A DNA stretch of 64,000 nucleotides from Candidatus Avelusimicrobium vaccinum (GTDB lineage Bacteria > Elusimicrobiota > Elusimicrobia > Elusimicrobiales > Elusimicrobiaceae). The notes below the pieces were generated by a model. The model ran no database searches. It was not told where the DNA came from and saw only the letters and a list, made by a program, of their open reading frames with translations. How positions within the stretch are numbered: position 1 is the first letter of the stretch; each line of letters begins with the position of its first letter. The stretch covers positions 17,805 through 81,804 of the forward strand of contig CADBIY010000003.1 in assembly GCA_902794895.1 (NCBI GenBank), in the 5' to 3' direction. Positions 22,433-30,648 of the stretch are shown piece after piece. The position numbers were made by a program, and so were the translations under genes.

Positions 22433-22437
22433 TTAAA

Positions 22438-22511
22438 TGGAGCGGGCGAAGAGAATCGAACTCTCGTCTCAACCTTGGCAAGGTCGCGTTCTACCATTGA
22501 ACCACGCCCGC
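22438..22511 (-). tRNA. tRNA-Gly (GCC)
   Basis: Cloverleaf GCGGGCG...CGCCCGC with anticodon GCC in the loop TTGCCAA. The CCA end is encoded. Confidence 0.97.
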
Positions 22512-22566
22512 AAAATCTTTATTTTCAACACTAAAATTATAACAAATTTTAAAGAATCACACAACT

Positions 22567-23538
22567 TTATTTTTTCTTACGCGATTGTTTTTTATTTTTA
22601 GTTGTCGGCGAAGGTTGTTTTTTTGGAGCAACCGGGGCAGCCACGGGTTCCGGGCCCAATATCAAAGAAGCAATGCTGCTCAGTTTTGGATTTTCAGCCA
22701 CCGCCTTACGAACTGACGGATTGTTACGCAACGCTTTTAAAGTAGGGCTTCCCTCAATTACCGGTACGGCTTCTTGCGGATGGGAACGAAAATATTTTCC
22801 GGCAGGGCTAATTAATAAATAACTTATAAAACGACTCCCGGCCGTCATTCTTAACAACTGGTCATTATTCAGGACTTGCTGCACCACCTCACTATTAAAA
22901 AATTCCGCCAACCCGGCTTCATCTTGCACAAAAGCAAGCAGCATTTGCGGATCCTCCAGTAACGGGGCAACATCCGCACGGGCCAAAAAGGCTTTATCCA
23001 TCAGATCATTATCCAATAAAATCCGAATTAAAGCAGGGTCCGATATATTTGCTGAAAAGTTGGTGGTAAGTGCCCAGGGGGCGGCACCCACCGTTTGATA
23101 ATTGCGGTCCGTAAATGTTTTTAAATTAAAACGGCTAATGATAGGCAAAGTGGATCCTAAATTATCTACTGCTACGTTACGGTCTTGCCCTTCTTGTACT
23201 TGAATATAAGTAACCTCGGTATTAGGGTTAAATTCATTTGCTTCCACTCGCAACCCTTGCAACTGCCCCGGATCTAAAGCCGCCACCAAGTCTTCCGCAC
23301 GATTTTTGGCCATTAAATAAAAACTTAAAGTAATCAAAATAAGCAGCAGGCACACTCCGCCAATAACAACTAGCGGTAAATCTTTCTTTTTGATCCGTCC
23401 GCCCAAAGCCATTTCTGCCGGCTCCCCCGGCTGTGATTCCTGCTGTTCCGTTTTTTGGCTTGCTTTGGATGGATTAACCGCATGCGCAGGAGTACGCAAT
23501 CTTTTTATAATTTCTTCGGTAGAAAGTCTTTTTTTCAT
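22567..23538 (-). CDS. single-pass membrane protein of unknown function
   Basis: 323 residues, not recognised. A basic/hydrophilic N-terminus (about 1-50; starts KKRLSTEEIIKRLRTP) is followed by one membrane segment (LPLVVIGGVCLLLILITLSF, about 54-73), a periplasmic domain and a Lys/Pro-rich basic tail (KKQPSPTTKNKKQSRKKK). The middle has repeated helical segments with 'LLxNxxLM/LLxxxQML' spacing. It sits between tRNA-Gly and a divergent thioesterase. Probably an inner-membrane protein with its C-terminus outside; no catalytic motif is seen. Confidence 0.6.
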   Translation of the reverse strand: MKKRLSTEEIIKRLRTPAHAVNPSKASQKTEQQESQPGEPAEMALGGRIKKKDLPLVVIGGVCLLLILITLSFYLMAKNRAEDLVAALDPGQLQGLRVEANEFNPNTEVTYIQVQEGQDRNVAVDNLGSTLPIISRFNLKTFTDRNYQTVGAAPWALTTNFSANISDPALIRILLDNDLMDKAFLARADVAPLLEDPQMLLAFVQDEAGLAEFFNSEVVQQVLNNDQLLRMTAGSRFISYLLISPAGKYFRSHPQEAVPVIEGSPTLKALRNNPSVRKAVAENPKLSSIASLILGPEPVAAPVAPKKQPSPTTKNKKQSRKKK

Positions 23539-23627
23539 AATTAATATCCAAAAATTTTTGTTTGATTAAAATCAAGTATAATTTATTATATGAAATCTGA
23601 ATCTGTTTGTAGAAGCGGAGAAAAACA

Positions 23628-24002
23628 ATGAAAAAAACCATTTTTTATCATGATACCGATTGCGGAAATGTAGTTTACTACGCCAACTATTTAAAATATT
23701 TTGAAGAAGCCCGTACCTTATATATGGCCCAAAAAGGCTATTCCGTTGCGGAACTGATGAAACGAGGGCTTTACTTTGTAGTTGCGCGGCAAGAAGTGGA
23801 ATATAAATTCCCGGTGCGCTATGGAGATGAAATTACCGTGGACACCAAAGTGGCCGAAGTAAGTGATATTAAAATTGTGTTTGAAAATACAATTACCAAC
23901 CAAAACGGCCGTTTATGCACAAAAGGAAAAACCACCTTAGTTTGTGTAAACGCTCAAGGAATGCCAACCCCCATGGGAACAGATGTAAAAAGTGCCATGT
24001 AA
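23628..24002 (+). CDS. ybgC: acyl-CoA thioesterase, YbgC/4HBT family
   Basis: 124-residue hot-dog-fold thioesterase. The signature FYHDTDCGNVVYYANYLKYF carries the catalytic Asp (DTDCGNVVY) of the YbgC/4-hydroxybenzoyl-CoA thioesterase family, which hydrolyses short-chain acyl-CoAs; in enterobacteria it is linked to the Tol-Pal envelope system. Start supported by GGAG 7 nt upstream. It is divergent from the membrane protein gene and convergent with mazG; no tol genes are nearby. Confidence 0.9.
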   Translation: MKKTIFYHDTDCGNVVYYANYLKYFEEARTLYMAQKGYSVAELMKRGLYFVVARQEVEYKFPVRYGDEITVDTKVAEVSDIKIVFENTITNQNGRLCTKGKTTLVCVNAQGMPTPMGTDVKSAM

Positions 24003-24043
24003 TGCAGGCACCGTGTATCGCCTTCCGGACACAAAATTCTGTT

Positions 24044-24421
24044 CTACTTTTCCCGGCTTTTGCGTTTCATTTCTTTCCAAACCGCTAAGGCTTCTTCGGG
24101 GCTTTTTGCCTTTACATCCCCAAATACGTGCGGATGACGATAGTGAAGTTTATCATATAAACCTTGAATAACGTCATCAATATCAAAGAGTCCTTCCTCT
24201 TTGGCAAGTTGTGCATGAAACAAAACCTGAAGAAGAACATCCCCCAATTCTTCTTTCATATTTTCGGCATCTTTGTTTTCAATAGCCTCAATAAGTTCCT
24301 CGCTTTCTTCGCGTAAATTTTTAATTAAACTTTCATGCGTTTGCTTTTTATCCCACGGACATCCGTCAGGACCACGTAAGATGGCAAAGGTTTCAACTAA
24401 TTCGGAAAATGTATTTTTCAT
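24044..24421 (-). CDS. mazG: MazG-type nucleotide pyrophosphohydrolase, single domain
   Basis: 125-residue all-alpha NTP pyrophosphatase that cleans up aberrant (d)NTPs. The family start LRGPDGCPWDKKQTHESL is present, followed by the metal ligands in EESEELIEAI and EELGDVLLQVLFHAQL. E. coli MazG is a 263-residue tandem of two such domains; this is the one-domain form. SD GAGGGA precedes the ATG. Divergent from the following exported protein gene. Confidence 0.93.
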   Translation of the reverse strand: MKNTFSELVETFAILRGPDGCPWDKKQTHESLIKNLREESEELIEAIENKDAENMKEELGDVLLQVLFHAQLAKEEGLFDIDDVIQGLYDKLHYRHPHVFGDVKAKSPEEALAVWKEMKRKSREK

Positions 24422-24468
24422 GAGTTCCCTCTGTTCCCTTCTTAAAAAAAATGCTATACATTTATTAT

Positions 24469-25788
24469 ATGAAAATAAAAATATCTTACACTCTTCTTTT
24501 ACTTTTAAGCATTTTTATTCCCTGTTTGGTATCGGCCCAAGTGACCGTAGTCCGGGTCCAAGACCAGACAGTCTACTTAGATACTTCTTCTTTGAACCAA
24601 AAAGTCCGCCCGGGAGATTTATTTAAACTTATTCTCTCTACCGAAAAATTAATAAACCCCAAAACGGGGAAAGATTTAGGCGACCTGTACCACTATTCCG
24701 AAAAAGGGAAAATTACCGAAGTACAACCGCTTTATGCCGTCGGCTTGCTACCGCAGGGAGTCACGGCCCAAATCGGGCAAGATGCCGTGATAGAACCCCA
24801 AATTAATCCTGCCCTGTTACAAAAAAGCCCTGCAACTATTACTCCCGAAGTTTTGTCCTCTAAAAATAAACTTGTTTATGCCCCGGTAGATCAAATGATT
24901 GTAGGAATCAGCGAAGGACCGATTCTGCACGAACATGCCCAAAACATTGTCACCCTTTCTGATAAAGGATTGGTAACCGTATGGACACGCGCCAATGAGA
25001 AACTCCGCGAAAATGTTTCCTATCAACTTCCGCCTTTCCGCTCGTCACTTGCGATCTCTGCAATTCCGCTAAGCCACCCCGAAACGGCAGATATTTTTGT
25101 TACTTATTTTGATACACGCCAAAATCGGATTTTCACCGACGTTCTTCGCTATGAAGAACAACAATTAAAGCAAGTTTCTTCTTTACCGTATTACGTAAAA
25201 GAACATGGCTGCGGTACCAAAAAAACGTTGTGGGCACAAAAAACTTTTGTAACCGGAAGTTTCCCCGGCAACGCACATCAACTGGTTTACGAAAATAACA
25301 AGTTCGTAGTTACAAAAGATTCCTGGGGCACACAACGCAACTGGCTATCCAGTGCCCTTTGGTTCCCGCTGGAAAAAGAAGGCGAAGAAAATTTCATCTA
25401 TACCGCTTCTAACGGTAAAATTACGGCCGTCCTTTCCAACGGGAAAACGGCAGAAAGCAAAGATTTATTTTCCGCCTCTCCAAATCGGGTAAAATATAAA
25501 CAGAATATTGTAAAATTTTATCCGGCCTTACAAGTATTCGGCTCCACCGGAAATGCGGTAATTGCCGGGGTGGAAAACAAATCCAAATTAGGATTGCTTT
25601 CGTCTACGTTTGGCCAATATCAAAACGGAAAAATCTATTTTCTATCGCTTGAAAAAGGCCGGCTGCAAATTAAAGACGCAGTGGAATTAGACGGCGTTGT
25701 ATACGATACGGCATGCACAACAAATACGTTGCTTACCGCCGAAGTGCTGCCCAACGGATCCAGTTCTATCGTAGAAATTTTTAACTGA
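24469..25788 (+). CDS. exported protein, FlgT/CsgG-type N-terminal domain and propeller-like body
   Basis: 439 residues with a signal peptide (ISYTLLLLLSIFIPCLVSAQ). Residues 20-90 (VTVVRVQDQTVYLDTSSLNQ, then the NPKTGKDLGD and GKITEVQPLYAVG segments) resemble the small beta domain at the C-terminus of FlgT and of other outer-membrane-associated proteins. The remainder has repeated beta-strand units rich in aromatic and Gly residues, as in VCBS/beta-propeller proteins. I chose ATG 24469 over the in-frame 24451 because the signal peptide then starts correctly. It lies upstream of thyX on the same strand. Function unknown. Confidence 0.6.
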   Translation: MKIKISYTLLLLLSIFIPCLVSAQVTVVRVQDQTVYLDTSSLNQKVRPGDLFKLILSTEKLINPKTGKDLGDLYHYSEKGKITEVQPLYAVGLLPQGVTAQIGQDAVIEPQINPALLQKSPATITPEVLSSKNKLVYAPVDQMIVGISEGPILHEHAQNIVTLSDKGLVTVWTRANEKLRENVSYQLPPFRSSLAISAIPLSHPETADIFVTYFDTRQNRIFTDVLRYEEQQLKQVSSLPYYVKEHGCGTKKTLWAQKTFVTGSFPGNAHQLVYENNKFVVTKDSWGTQRNWLSSALWFPLEKEGEENFIYTASNGKITAVLSNGKTAESKDLFSASPNRVKYKQNIVKFYPALQVFGSTGNAVIAGVENKSKLGLLSSTFGQYQNGKIYFLSLEKGRLQIKDAVELDGVVYDTACTTNTLLTAEVLPNGSSSIVEIFN

Positions 25789-25806
25789 TTTATAAGGAGT
25801 TTTACC

Positions 25807-26499
25807 ATGTCACAAACAACTGAAAAAATAAATGTATTAGATAAAGGCTTTGTCCGCTTGGTGGATTTTATGGGCGGAGACCAACGCGCGGTACAATCGG
25901 CCCGTGTTTCTTTTGGTGCTGTTTCAAAAGGAGAAGAGCAAGATAAACGCTTAATTAAATACTTGATGCAACATGCACACCACACGCCTTTTGAACACTG
26001 TTACTTTCAATTTCATATTTGCTGCCCGATTTTTGTAGCGCGCCAATGGATGCGTCACCGCTGGGGTTCCTATAACGAAGTAAGCGCCCGTTATACAGAA
26101 GTGAAAGATGAATTTTATATTCCGGATACTTTCCGCGGTCAAGACACTAAAAACAAACAGGGTTCTGTGGCCGATTCTCAACTCGATAACCCCACCTTGC
26201 GTAAAATTTATGAAGACAGCGTGGAAGCCTCCTACGCGGCCTATCATAAACTGATTGAGGCCGGTGTTGCACGTGAAATGGCACGCGGTGTACTACCCGT
26301 CTGCCAATATACTCAATTTTACTGGAGCGTCAATGCGCGCAGTTTATTTAACTTCTTATGTTTACGTATGGATCCGCACGCACAAAAAGAAATCCGTGTC
26401 TATGCGGACGAAATTGCAAAAATCGTAAAGGAAAAAATGCCTTGGTCCTGGGAAGCATTCGAAGCATTAAACAAACAGTTGCCGTTGGGTTCCGAATAA
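25807..26499 (+). CDS. thyX: flavin-dependent thymidylate synthase
   Basis: Makes dTMP from dUMP using methylene-tetrahydrofolate and FAD. 230 residues. The ThyX signature RHRxxSxNExSxRY is present as RHRWGSYNEVSARY. C-terminal ARGVLPVCQYTQFYWSVNAR and LRMDPHAQKEIR also match the family. Start supported by AAGGAG upstream. Followed 22 nt later by glgC on the same strand. Use of ThyX rather than ThyA is common in anaerobes and fits the rest of the window. Confidence 0.97.
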   Translation: MSQTTEKINVLDKGFVRLVDFMGGDQRAVQSARVSFGAVSKGEEQDKRLIKYLMQHAHHTPFEHCYFQFHICCPIFVARQWMRHRWGSYNEVSARYTEVKDEFYIPDTFRGQDTKNKQGSVADSQLDNPTLRKIYEDSVEASYAAYHKLIEAGVAREMARGVLPVCQYTQFYWSVNARSLFNFLCLRMDPHAQKEIRVYADEIAKIVKEKMPWSWEAFEALNKQLPLGSE

Positions 26500-26521
26500 A
26501 TTCTAAAATAAGGGGTGTTTT

Positions 26522-27733
26522 ATGAGAGTTCTGGGCATGATTATGGCCGGCGGCAAAGGGGAACGTTTGTATCCGTTGACCAAAGACCGTTCCAAACCAT
26601 CCGTTCCGTTCGGTGGGAAATACCGCATTGTTGATTTTGTCCTTTCTAACTTTGTTAATTCGGGAATTTTTTCCTCCTATGTGTTGGTACAATATTTATC
26701 GCAAAGTCTCATTGAATATTTACGCACAACCTGGCGATCGGAAGGGATTATTCCGGATCACTTTTTAACTTGCGTTCCCCCGCAAATGCGCTTGGGAGAA
26801 ATTTGGTATCGGGGAACTGCAGATTCTGTACGTCAAAATATCAATTTAGTAAAAGATTTTGCACCGGATTTAGTGGCTATTTTCGGAGCGGATCATATTT
26901 ACCGCATGGATGTGCGGCAAATGATTGATTTTCACCTTAAAAATAAAGCAGATGTAACCGTAGCCGCTAACACCGTTTCTATCAAAGAAGCCACCGCCTT
27001 CGGTGTCTTAGGCACCGATAAAGACGGTCGTATTATCCAATTTGATGAAAAACCGGCGCATCCGAAAGCCATTCCCGGTAATCCCAAAGCGGCTTATGCC
27101 TCTATGGGTAATTATATTTTCAATACAGATGTGTTGTTGAAAGTATTGCAAAAAAGATTCTGCGACGTACCTGCCTTGGATTTTGGGAAACATATTTTAC
27201 CCAAAATCTTAACCGATTACCGCACCTACGCATATAATTTTCAAAGTCAAACTCTTCCCGGCGCAAAACCGTACGAAGAGCAAGGTTATTGGCGGGATGT
27301 GGGTACCATTGAATCTTTCTGGCAGACCAATATGGATTTGCTCGGCCCTAAACCTAAATTGGATCTTAACAACCCCGCGTGGCCCATCAGCACGACGTTA
27401 CACCGTGTTCCGGCTACCAAATATTTAGGCGGCACCGTAACCAATTCTATTATCGGGGACGGATGCATCATCCACCCCAAAGCCAAAATTAAAAATTGCG
27501 TGATCAGTGATAGCGTAATCGTTGGGGAAGGCGCCGAACTGGAAGGATGCGTGATTATGGATAATTGCGAAATCAAGGCCGGGGCGAAAATGAAAAAAGT
27601 AATCATGGACCGTTTTAACACGTTACCTGCCAAACAAACGATTGGGCTGAATATGGAAGCCGACGCACAAAAATATTATATTGACCCTTCCGGGATTGTC
27701 GTCATTCCGCGCGGTAAAAGTAAATATTCATGA
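26522..27733 (+). CDS. glgC: glucose-1-phosphate adenylyltransferase
   Basis: First committed step of glycogen synthesis: ATP plus glucose-1-phosphate to ADP-glucose. 403 residues. The nucleotide-binding start MAGGKGERLYPLTKDRSKP is intact, as are RGTADSVRQN, FGADHIYRMD and the glucose-1-phosphate site near EQGYWRDVGTIESFW. The C-terminal left-handed beta-helix (about 295-380) is present. SD AAGGGG. Its end overlaps phoH by 4 nt, giving a glgC-phoH-ybeY unit. Confidence 0.96.
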   Translation: MRVLGMIMAGGKGERLYPLTKDRSKPSVPFGGKYRIVDFVLSNFVNSGIFSSYVLVQYLSQSLIEYLRTTWRSEGIIPDHFLTCVPPQMRLGEIWYRGTADSVRQNINLVKDFAPDLVAIFGADHIYRMDVRQMIDFHLKNKADVTVAANTVSIKEATAFGVLGTDKDGRIIQFDEKPAHPKAIPGNPKAAYASMGNYIFNTDVLLKVLQKRFCDVPALDFGKHILPKILTDYRTYAYNFQSQTLPGAKPYEEQGYWRDVGTIESFWQTNMDLLGPKPKLDLNNPAWPISTTLHRVPATKYLGGTVTNSIIGDGCIIHPKAKIKNCVISDSVIVGEGAELEGCVIMDNCEIKAGAKMKKVIMDRFNTLPAKQTIGLNMEADAQKYYIDPSGIVVIPRGKSKYS

Positions 27734-28674
27734 TCAAAACACTGCAGTTAAAAAACCAAGATGAAATTTTACTCGCTTTAGGCACCCAAGACCGAAAACT
27801 CCGTGCTTTGGAAAAAATTTTCAAAGTGGTTGTTTTTGTCAAATATGATGAAGACGGGGCCGGTGCTCTTTTATCTGTCAAAGGCACGAACTCCCGTGTA
27901 GATAAAGCCCTGGCCAAAATTCAAAAAGATCTGGCTGATGGTTCCGTGCGCAAACCGTTAGATTTAGTAAAAGATACGCGCCCTTTCGCAGATAACATTA
28001 TCTTCCGCCCCGAACGCACTAAACCGGTAGAAGCACGCAGCGAAAACCAAAAAAAATATATTGAATCCGTATTTTCGCACGATTTAATTTTGGCTTCCGG
28101 GCCGGCTGGTACAGGCAAAACCTTCTTAGCCTGTGCCTGTGCTTTACGCGCTTTGGAATTAGGGATGGTAGACCGGATTGTCGTTACGCGGCCTATTGTG
28201 GAAGCCGGGGAAAAATTAGGTTTTCTTCCCGGAGATATTGAAGAAAAAGTAGACCCTTACTTGCGCCCGATTTATGATGCCTTTTACAGTATGCTGGGCA
28301 TAGAAAAATTTAATGCATTAAAATATAACCGCACGCTGGAAATCGTACCTCTTGCTTATATGCGCGGGCGCACATTGGAAAAAGCCTTCATCATTTTGGA
28401 TGAAGCGCAAAATACACTGCCTGCCCAAATGAAAATGTTTCTTACGCGCCTGGGAGTGGGTTCTAAAATGATTGTAAACGGGGACTTATCACAAATTGAT
28501 TTACCAGCGCATCAACCAAGCGGTTTTGCACAAGCACGGGAAGTGCTCTCCAAAACAAAAGAAATCGCTTTTGTGGAATTTACCGGAGAAGATGTAGTCC
28601 GTCATCCGTTGGTTAAAAACGTAATAGCCGCCTATGAAAAATGGGAGAAAAAAGCGTCCAAGGAATCCAAATGA
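27730..28674 (+). CDS. phoH: PhoH-like ATPase
   Basis: 314-residue ATPase of the PhoH family, related to the helicase core and typically linked to RNA metabolism. Walker A GPAGTGKTF (about 120) and Walker B FIILDEAQN (about 222) are visible, with the family's VVTRPIVEAGEKLGFLPGD and SKMIVNGDLSQIDLP. An N-terminal KH-like segment of about 90 residues precedes the ATPase. It overlaps glgC upstream and ybeY downstream (ATGA), the conserved phoH-ybeY pairing. Confidence 0.95.
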   Translation: MIKTLQLKNQDEILLALGTQDRKLRALEKIFKVVVFVKYDEDGAGALLSVKGTNSRVDKALAKIQKDLADGSVRKPLDLVKDTRPFADNIIFRPERTKPVEARSENQKKYIESVFSHDLILASGPAGTGKTFLACACALRALELGMVDRIVVTRPIVEAGEKLGFLPGDIEEKVDPYLRPIYDAFYSMLGIEKFNALKYNRTLEIVPLAYMRGRTLEKAFIILDEAQNTLPAQMKMFLTRLGVGSKMIVNGDLSQIDLPAHQPSGFAQAREVLSKTKEIAFVEFTGEDVVRHPLVKNVIAAYEKWEKKASKESK

Positions 28675-29108
28675 TTTCACACATTTTTTATCAAACAGAC
28701 ATTCCCCGTTACTTGCGTAAAACCGGACTTTTTAAACAAGCCCTTACCAAAGGACTGAAAAAGTTTGCGCGGCAGAACATCGAAGTGAATGTTATTTTTG
28801 TGGATGAAAAAGAAATTTTGCGTATTAATAAAGAATTTTTAGATCATCACTATGTAACAGACGTCATTTCCTTTAATCACGAACGTCCTCCGTTTGAAAC
28901 CGAGGAGCCATGGGCATTTGGCGATATTTTTGTATGTTATCAGGTAGCCCGTAAAAATGCAAAAAACTTTAATCATACCTTCTTACAGGAAATGATGATG
29001 TATGTAACCCACGGGGCTTTGCATTTGTCCGGCATGGACGATCACGACCCGAAAGACCGTGCCGAAATGGACCGCCAAGCCGAAAAAATTATCAAAGGTC
29101 TGCTTTAA
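28671..29108 (+). CDS. ybeY: endoribonuclease YbeY, 16S rRNA maturation
   Basis: 145-residue single-strand RNase involved in 16S 3'-end maturation and ribosome quality control. The zinc site appears as HGALHLSGMDDHD; the family HGxLHLxGxDH has one extra residue here. DVISFNHE and AFGDIFVCYQVARKNA also match. The ATG at 28671 overlaps the phoH stop (ATGA). The 3' end overlaps the convergent pilin gene by 4 nt. Confidence 0.93.
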   Translation: MISHIFYQTDIPRYLRKTGLFKQALTKGLKKFARQNIEVNVIFVDEKEILRINKEFLDHHYVTDVISFNHERPPFETEEPWAFGDIFVCYQVARKNAKNFNHTFLQEMMMYVTHGALHLSGMDDHDPKDRAEMDRQAEKIIKGLL

Positions 29109-29683
29109 AAATACCAACACCCTTTTGGAAAACTTCCTCTATCAGGCGTACTGGAACCGTCCGTTAAGTTTTGGCATATTTTTGCTACGCGGCTATCCCC
29201 GTTTCCACAACACCTATTATGTATATTACGTCCTTGGTTGCGACGCAATGCCTTGGAATTATACATTTGTATGGACATGCTTGGAATTTTTTTGATGTCA
29301 ACCGGAACAGCCTGAATTTTACACACTTCACCACCGGTAGTATCCATATAACTAACTTCTACTCTATATTCCCAATTTTGAGAATCCATCCTAACTGAAT
29401 AATTACCGTTTTCCAGAATTTCTCCCTGGCCCTTCGCAGTAAGCCCGGCTGGAAGATTTTCTAACTCCTTTAGATCTCTAGGACATTTTCGGTATGTTAA
29501 ATAATACAAATCCACACTTTTTTGGAGTTGGTGAACATTCAGCCACGCTTCAGAAATTTTTGCTCTTAAAATAGAATTTTGATACTGCGGAAGCGCAATA
29601 CCCGATAAAATACCCAAAATCAGTACCACTACTAATAATTCTATTAATGTAAAGCCTAATCGGCCTATTTTTCGATTTTTCAT
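29105..29683 (-). CDS. type IV pilin-like protein
   Basis: 192 residues. A prepilin leader ends in G before FTLIELLVVVLILGILSGIA, the class III/type IVa signal cut and methylated by a PilD-type peptidase, with Glu at +5. ALPQYQNSILRAKISEAW continues the helix; four Cys near the C-terminus (about 160-190) could form a disulfide loop. ATG 29683 has AAAGGAG 6 nt upstream. It resembles the PulG-like pseudopilins that are abundant in Elusimicrobiota. A run of 16 T lies in its upstream region. Confidence 0.88.
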   Translation of the reverse strand: MKNRKIGRLGFTLIELLVVVLILGILSGIALPQYQNSILRAKISEAWLNVHQLQKSVDLYYLTYRKCPRDLKELENLPAGLTAKGQGEILENGNYSVRMDSQNWEYRVEVSYMDTTGGEVCKIQAVPVDIKKIPSMSIQMYNSKALRRNQGRNIHNRCCGNGDSRVAKICQNLTDGSSTPDRGSFPKGCWYF

Positions 29684-29721
29684 ATACACTCCTTTTGTTT
29701 TAATGTCTACCACAAAAGAAG

Positions 29722-29758
29722 TAAAAAAAAAAAAAAAAATGAGTCAAGTGCTTTTGGA
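29722..29758 (-). promoter_or_regulatory. pilin promoter region with T16 tract
   Basis: -35 TTGACT, then CA plus 16 consecutive T (29723-29738 on the plus strand as A), then TACTTC as a possible -10 box. The homopolymer forms almost the whole spacer, so slippage would change the -35/-10 distance. Confidence 0.45.
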
Positions 29759-29773
29759 CTTATCCCGTAAGCA

Positions 29774-30586
29774 TCAGTCCATGCCAGGGCTGGCGGAATC
29801 TGTTACGGTACAAATTTTAGGAGCGGTTTCTCCGCTTTCAATAACCAGGTATTGCAAAAGCCGGTGCATCCCTACATCTACCGGAATGACTTGCGATTGT
29901 TTATCAATCACAATTTGTTGCACCTGTGTATGTCCAATCACTTGCCAAAGCGGAGGAGTTGTCGGAAAACTTTTAATTAAATCGGTGATATCTTCCCAAA
30001 AAATACCCCCGAAACGGTCTGTCCCGTTGCGGTGGATACTGATGTTAAAAATAGGATGTTTGAAAAATTGGTGACGGATAGATTCTTTAAAAATGAGGTT
30101 GATTAAAACCGCTAAGTTATGCGCGCTGGCATCTTCCAGTTGTTGTTTGAAAATGCGAAGTAGTTTTTGTGTTACGCCGGCATGCGTAAAAAGAAATCCT
30201 TTATACGCATAAGCACCCCTTAGTTCGCCTTCTAACACTTGGCGGTTTAATTTGGCGCGGATGGTTTTCGCTTCTAATCCTTCCATCCCCGAAATGACAA
30301 AATTACCCAGCATAATCTCCAGTTCGTGATTGCCTACTAGCCGCACGACTTCACCCGTTGAATTTGCTGCTTGGCGTTGTAATTTATCCAACAACAAATC
30401 CGCCTCTATGGATTTAGGTCCGCGGTCATACACGTCCCCCATTTGAACCAGCCGCGATTCTCCGCCGCACCAATCCCAGTGCTGGTTAATCAAACGGGCA
30501 TGCTGTAAGATTTTAACAAACGGTTCTAACTGTCCGTGAATATCTCCTACGACAATCAGCCGTTTTCCAGGTTTATGTGGTTGCAT
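29774..30586 (-). CDS. calcineurin-like metallophosphatase
   Basis: 270-residue phosphoesterase of the Ser/Thr-phosphatase/ApaH-like group. The metal-binding motifs are complete: VVGDIHGQLEPF, MGDVYDRGPKS, VGNHELE, then FTHAGVTQ and VIGHTQVQ. Substrates could be phosphoproteins or dinucleoside polyphosphates. I chose ATG 30586 (starts MQPHKPGKR) over an upstream in-frame ATG because the motif then begins where it usually does. It is divergent from the glcDE operon; the pilin gene follows on the same strand. Confidence 0.88.
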   Translation of the reverse strand: MQPHKPGKRLIVVGDIHGQLEPFVKILQHARLINQHWDWCGGESRLVQMGDVYDRGPKSIEADLLLDKLQRQAANSTGEVVRLVGNHELEIMLGNFVISGMEGLEAKTIRAKLNRQVLEGELRGAYAYKGFLFTHAGVTQKLLRIFKQQLEDASAHNLAVLINLIFKESIRHQFFKHPIFNISIHRNGTDRFGGIFWEDITDLIKSFPTTPPLWQVIGHTQVQQIVIDKQSQVIPVDVGMHRLLQYLVIESGETAPKICTVTDSASPGMD

Positions 30587-30648
30587 AAATAAATCCGCTA
30601 CACAAATAATATAATATAGTATATCAAACTTATTCAATAGATTCGGTT

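Noticed and set aside
29722..29740. T16 tract as an intrinsic terminator of the metallophosphatase gene
   Set aside because: The nearest stem (GGACT/AGTCC) ends about 16 nt before the tract, too far for a standard terminator; not fully excluded.
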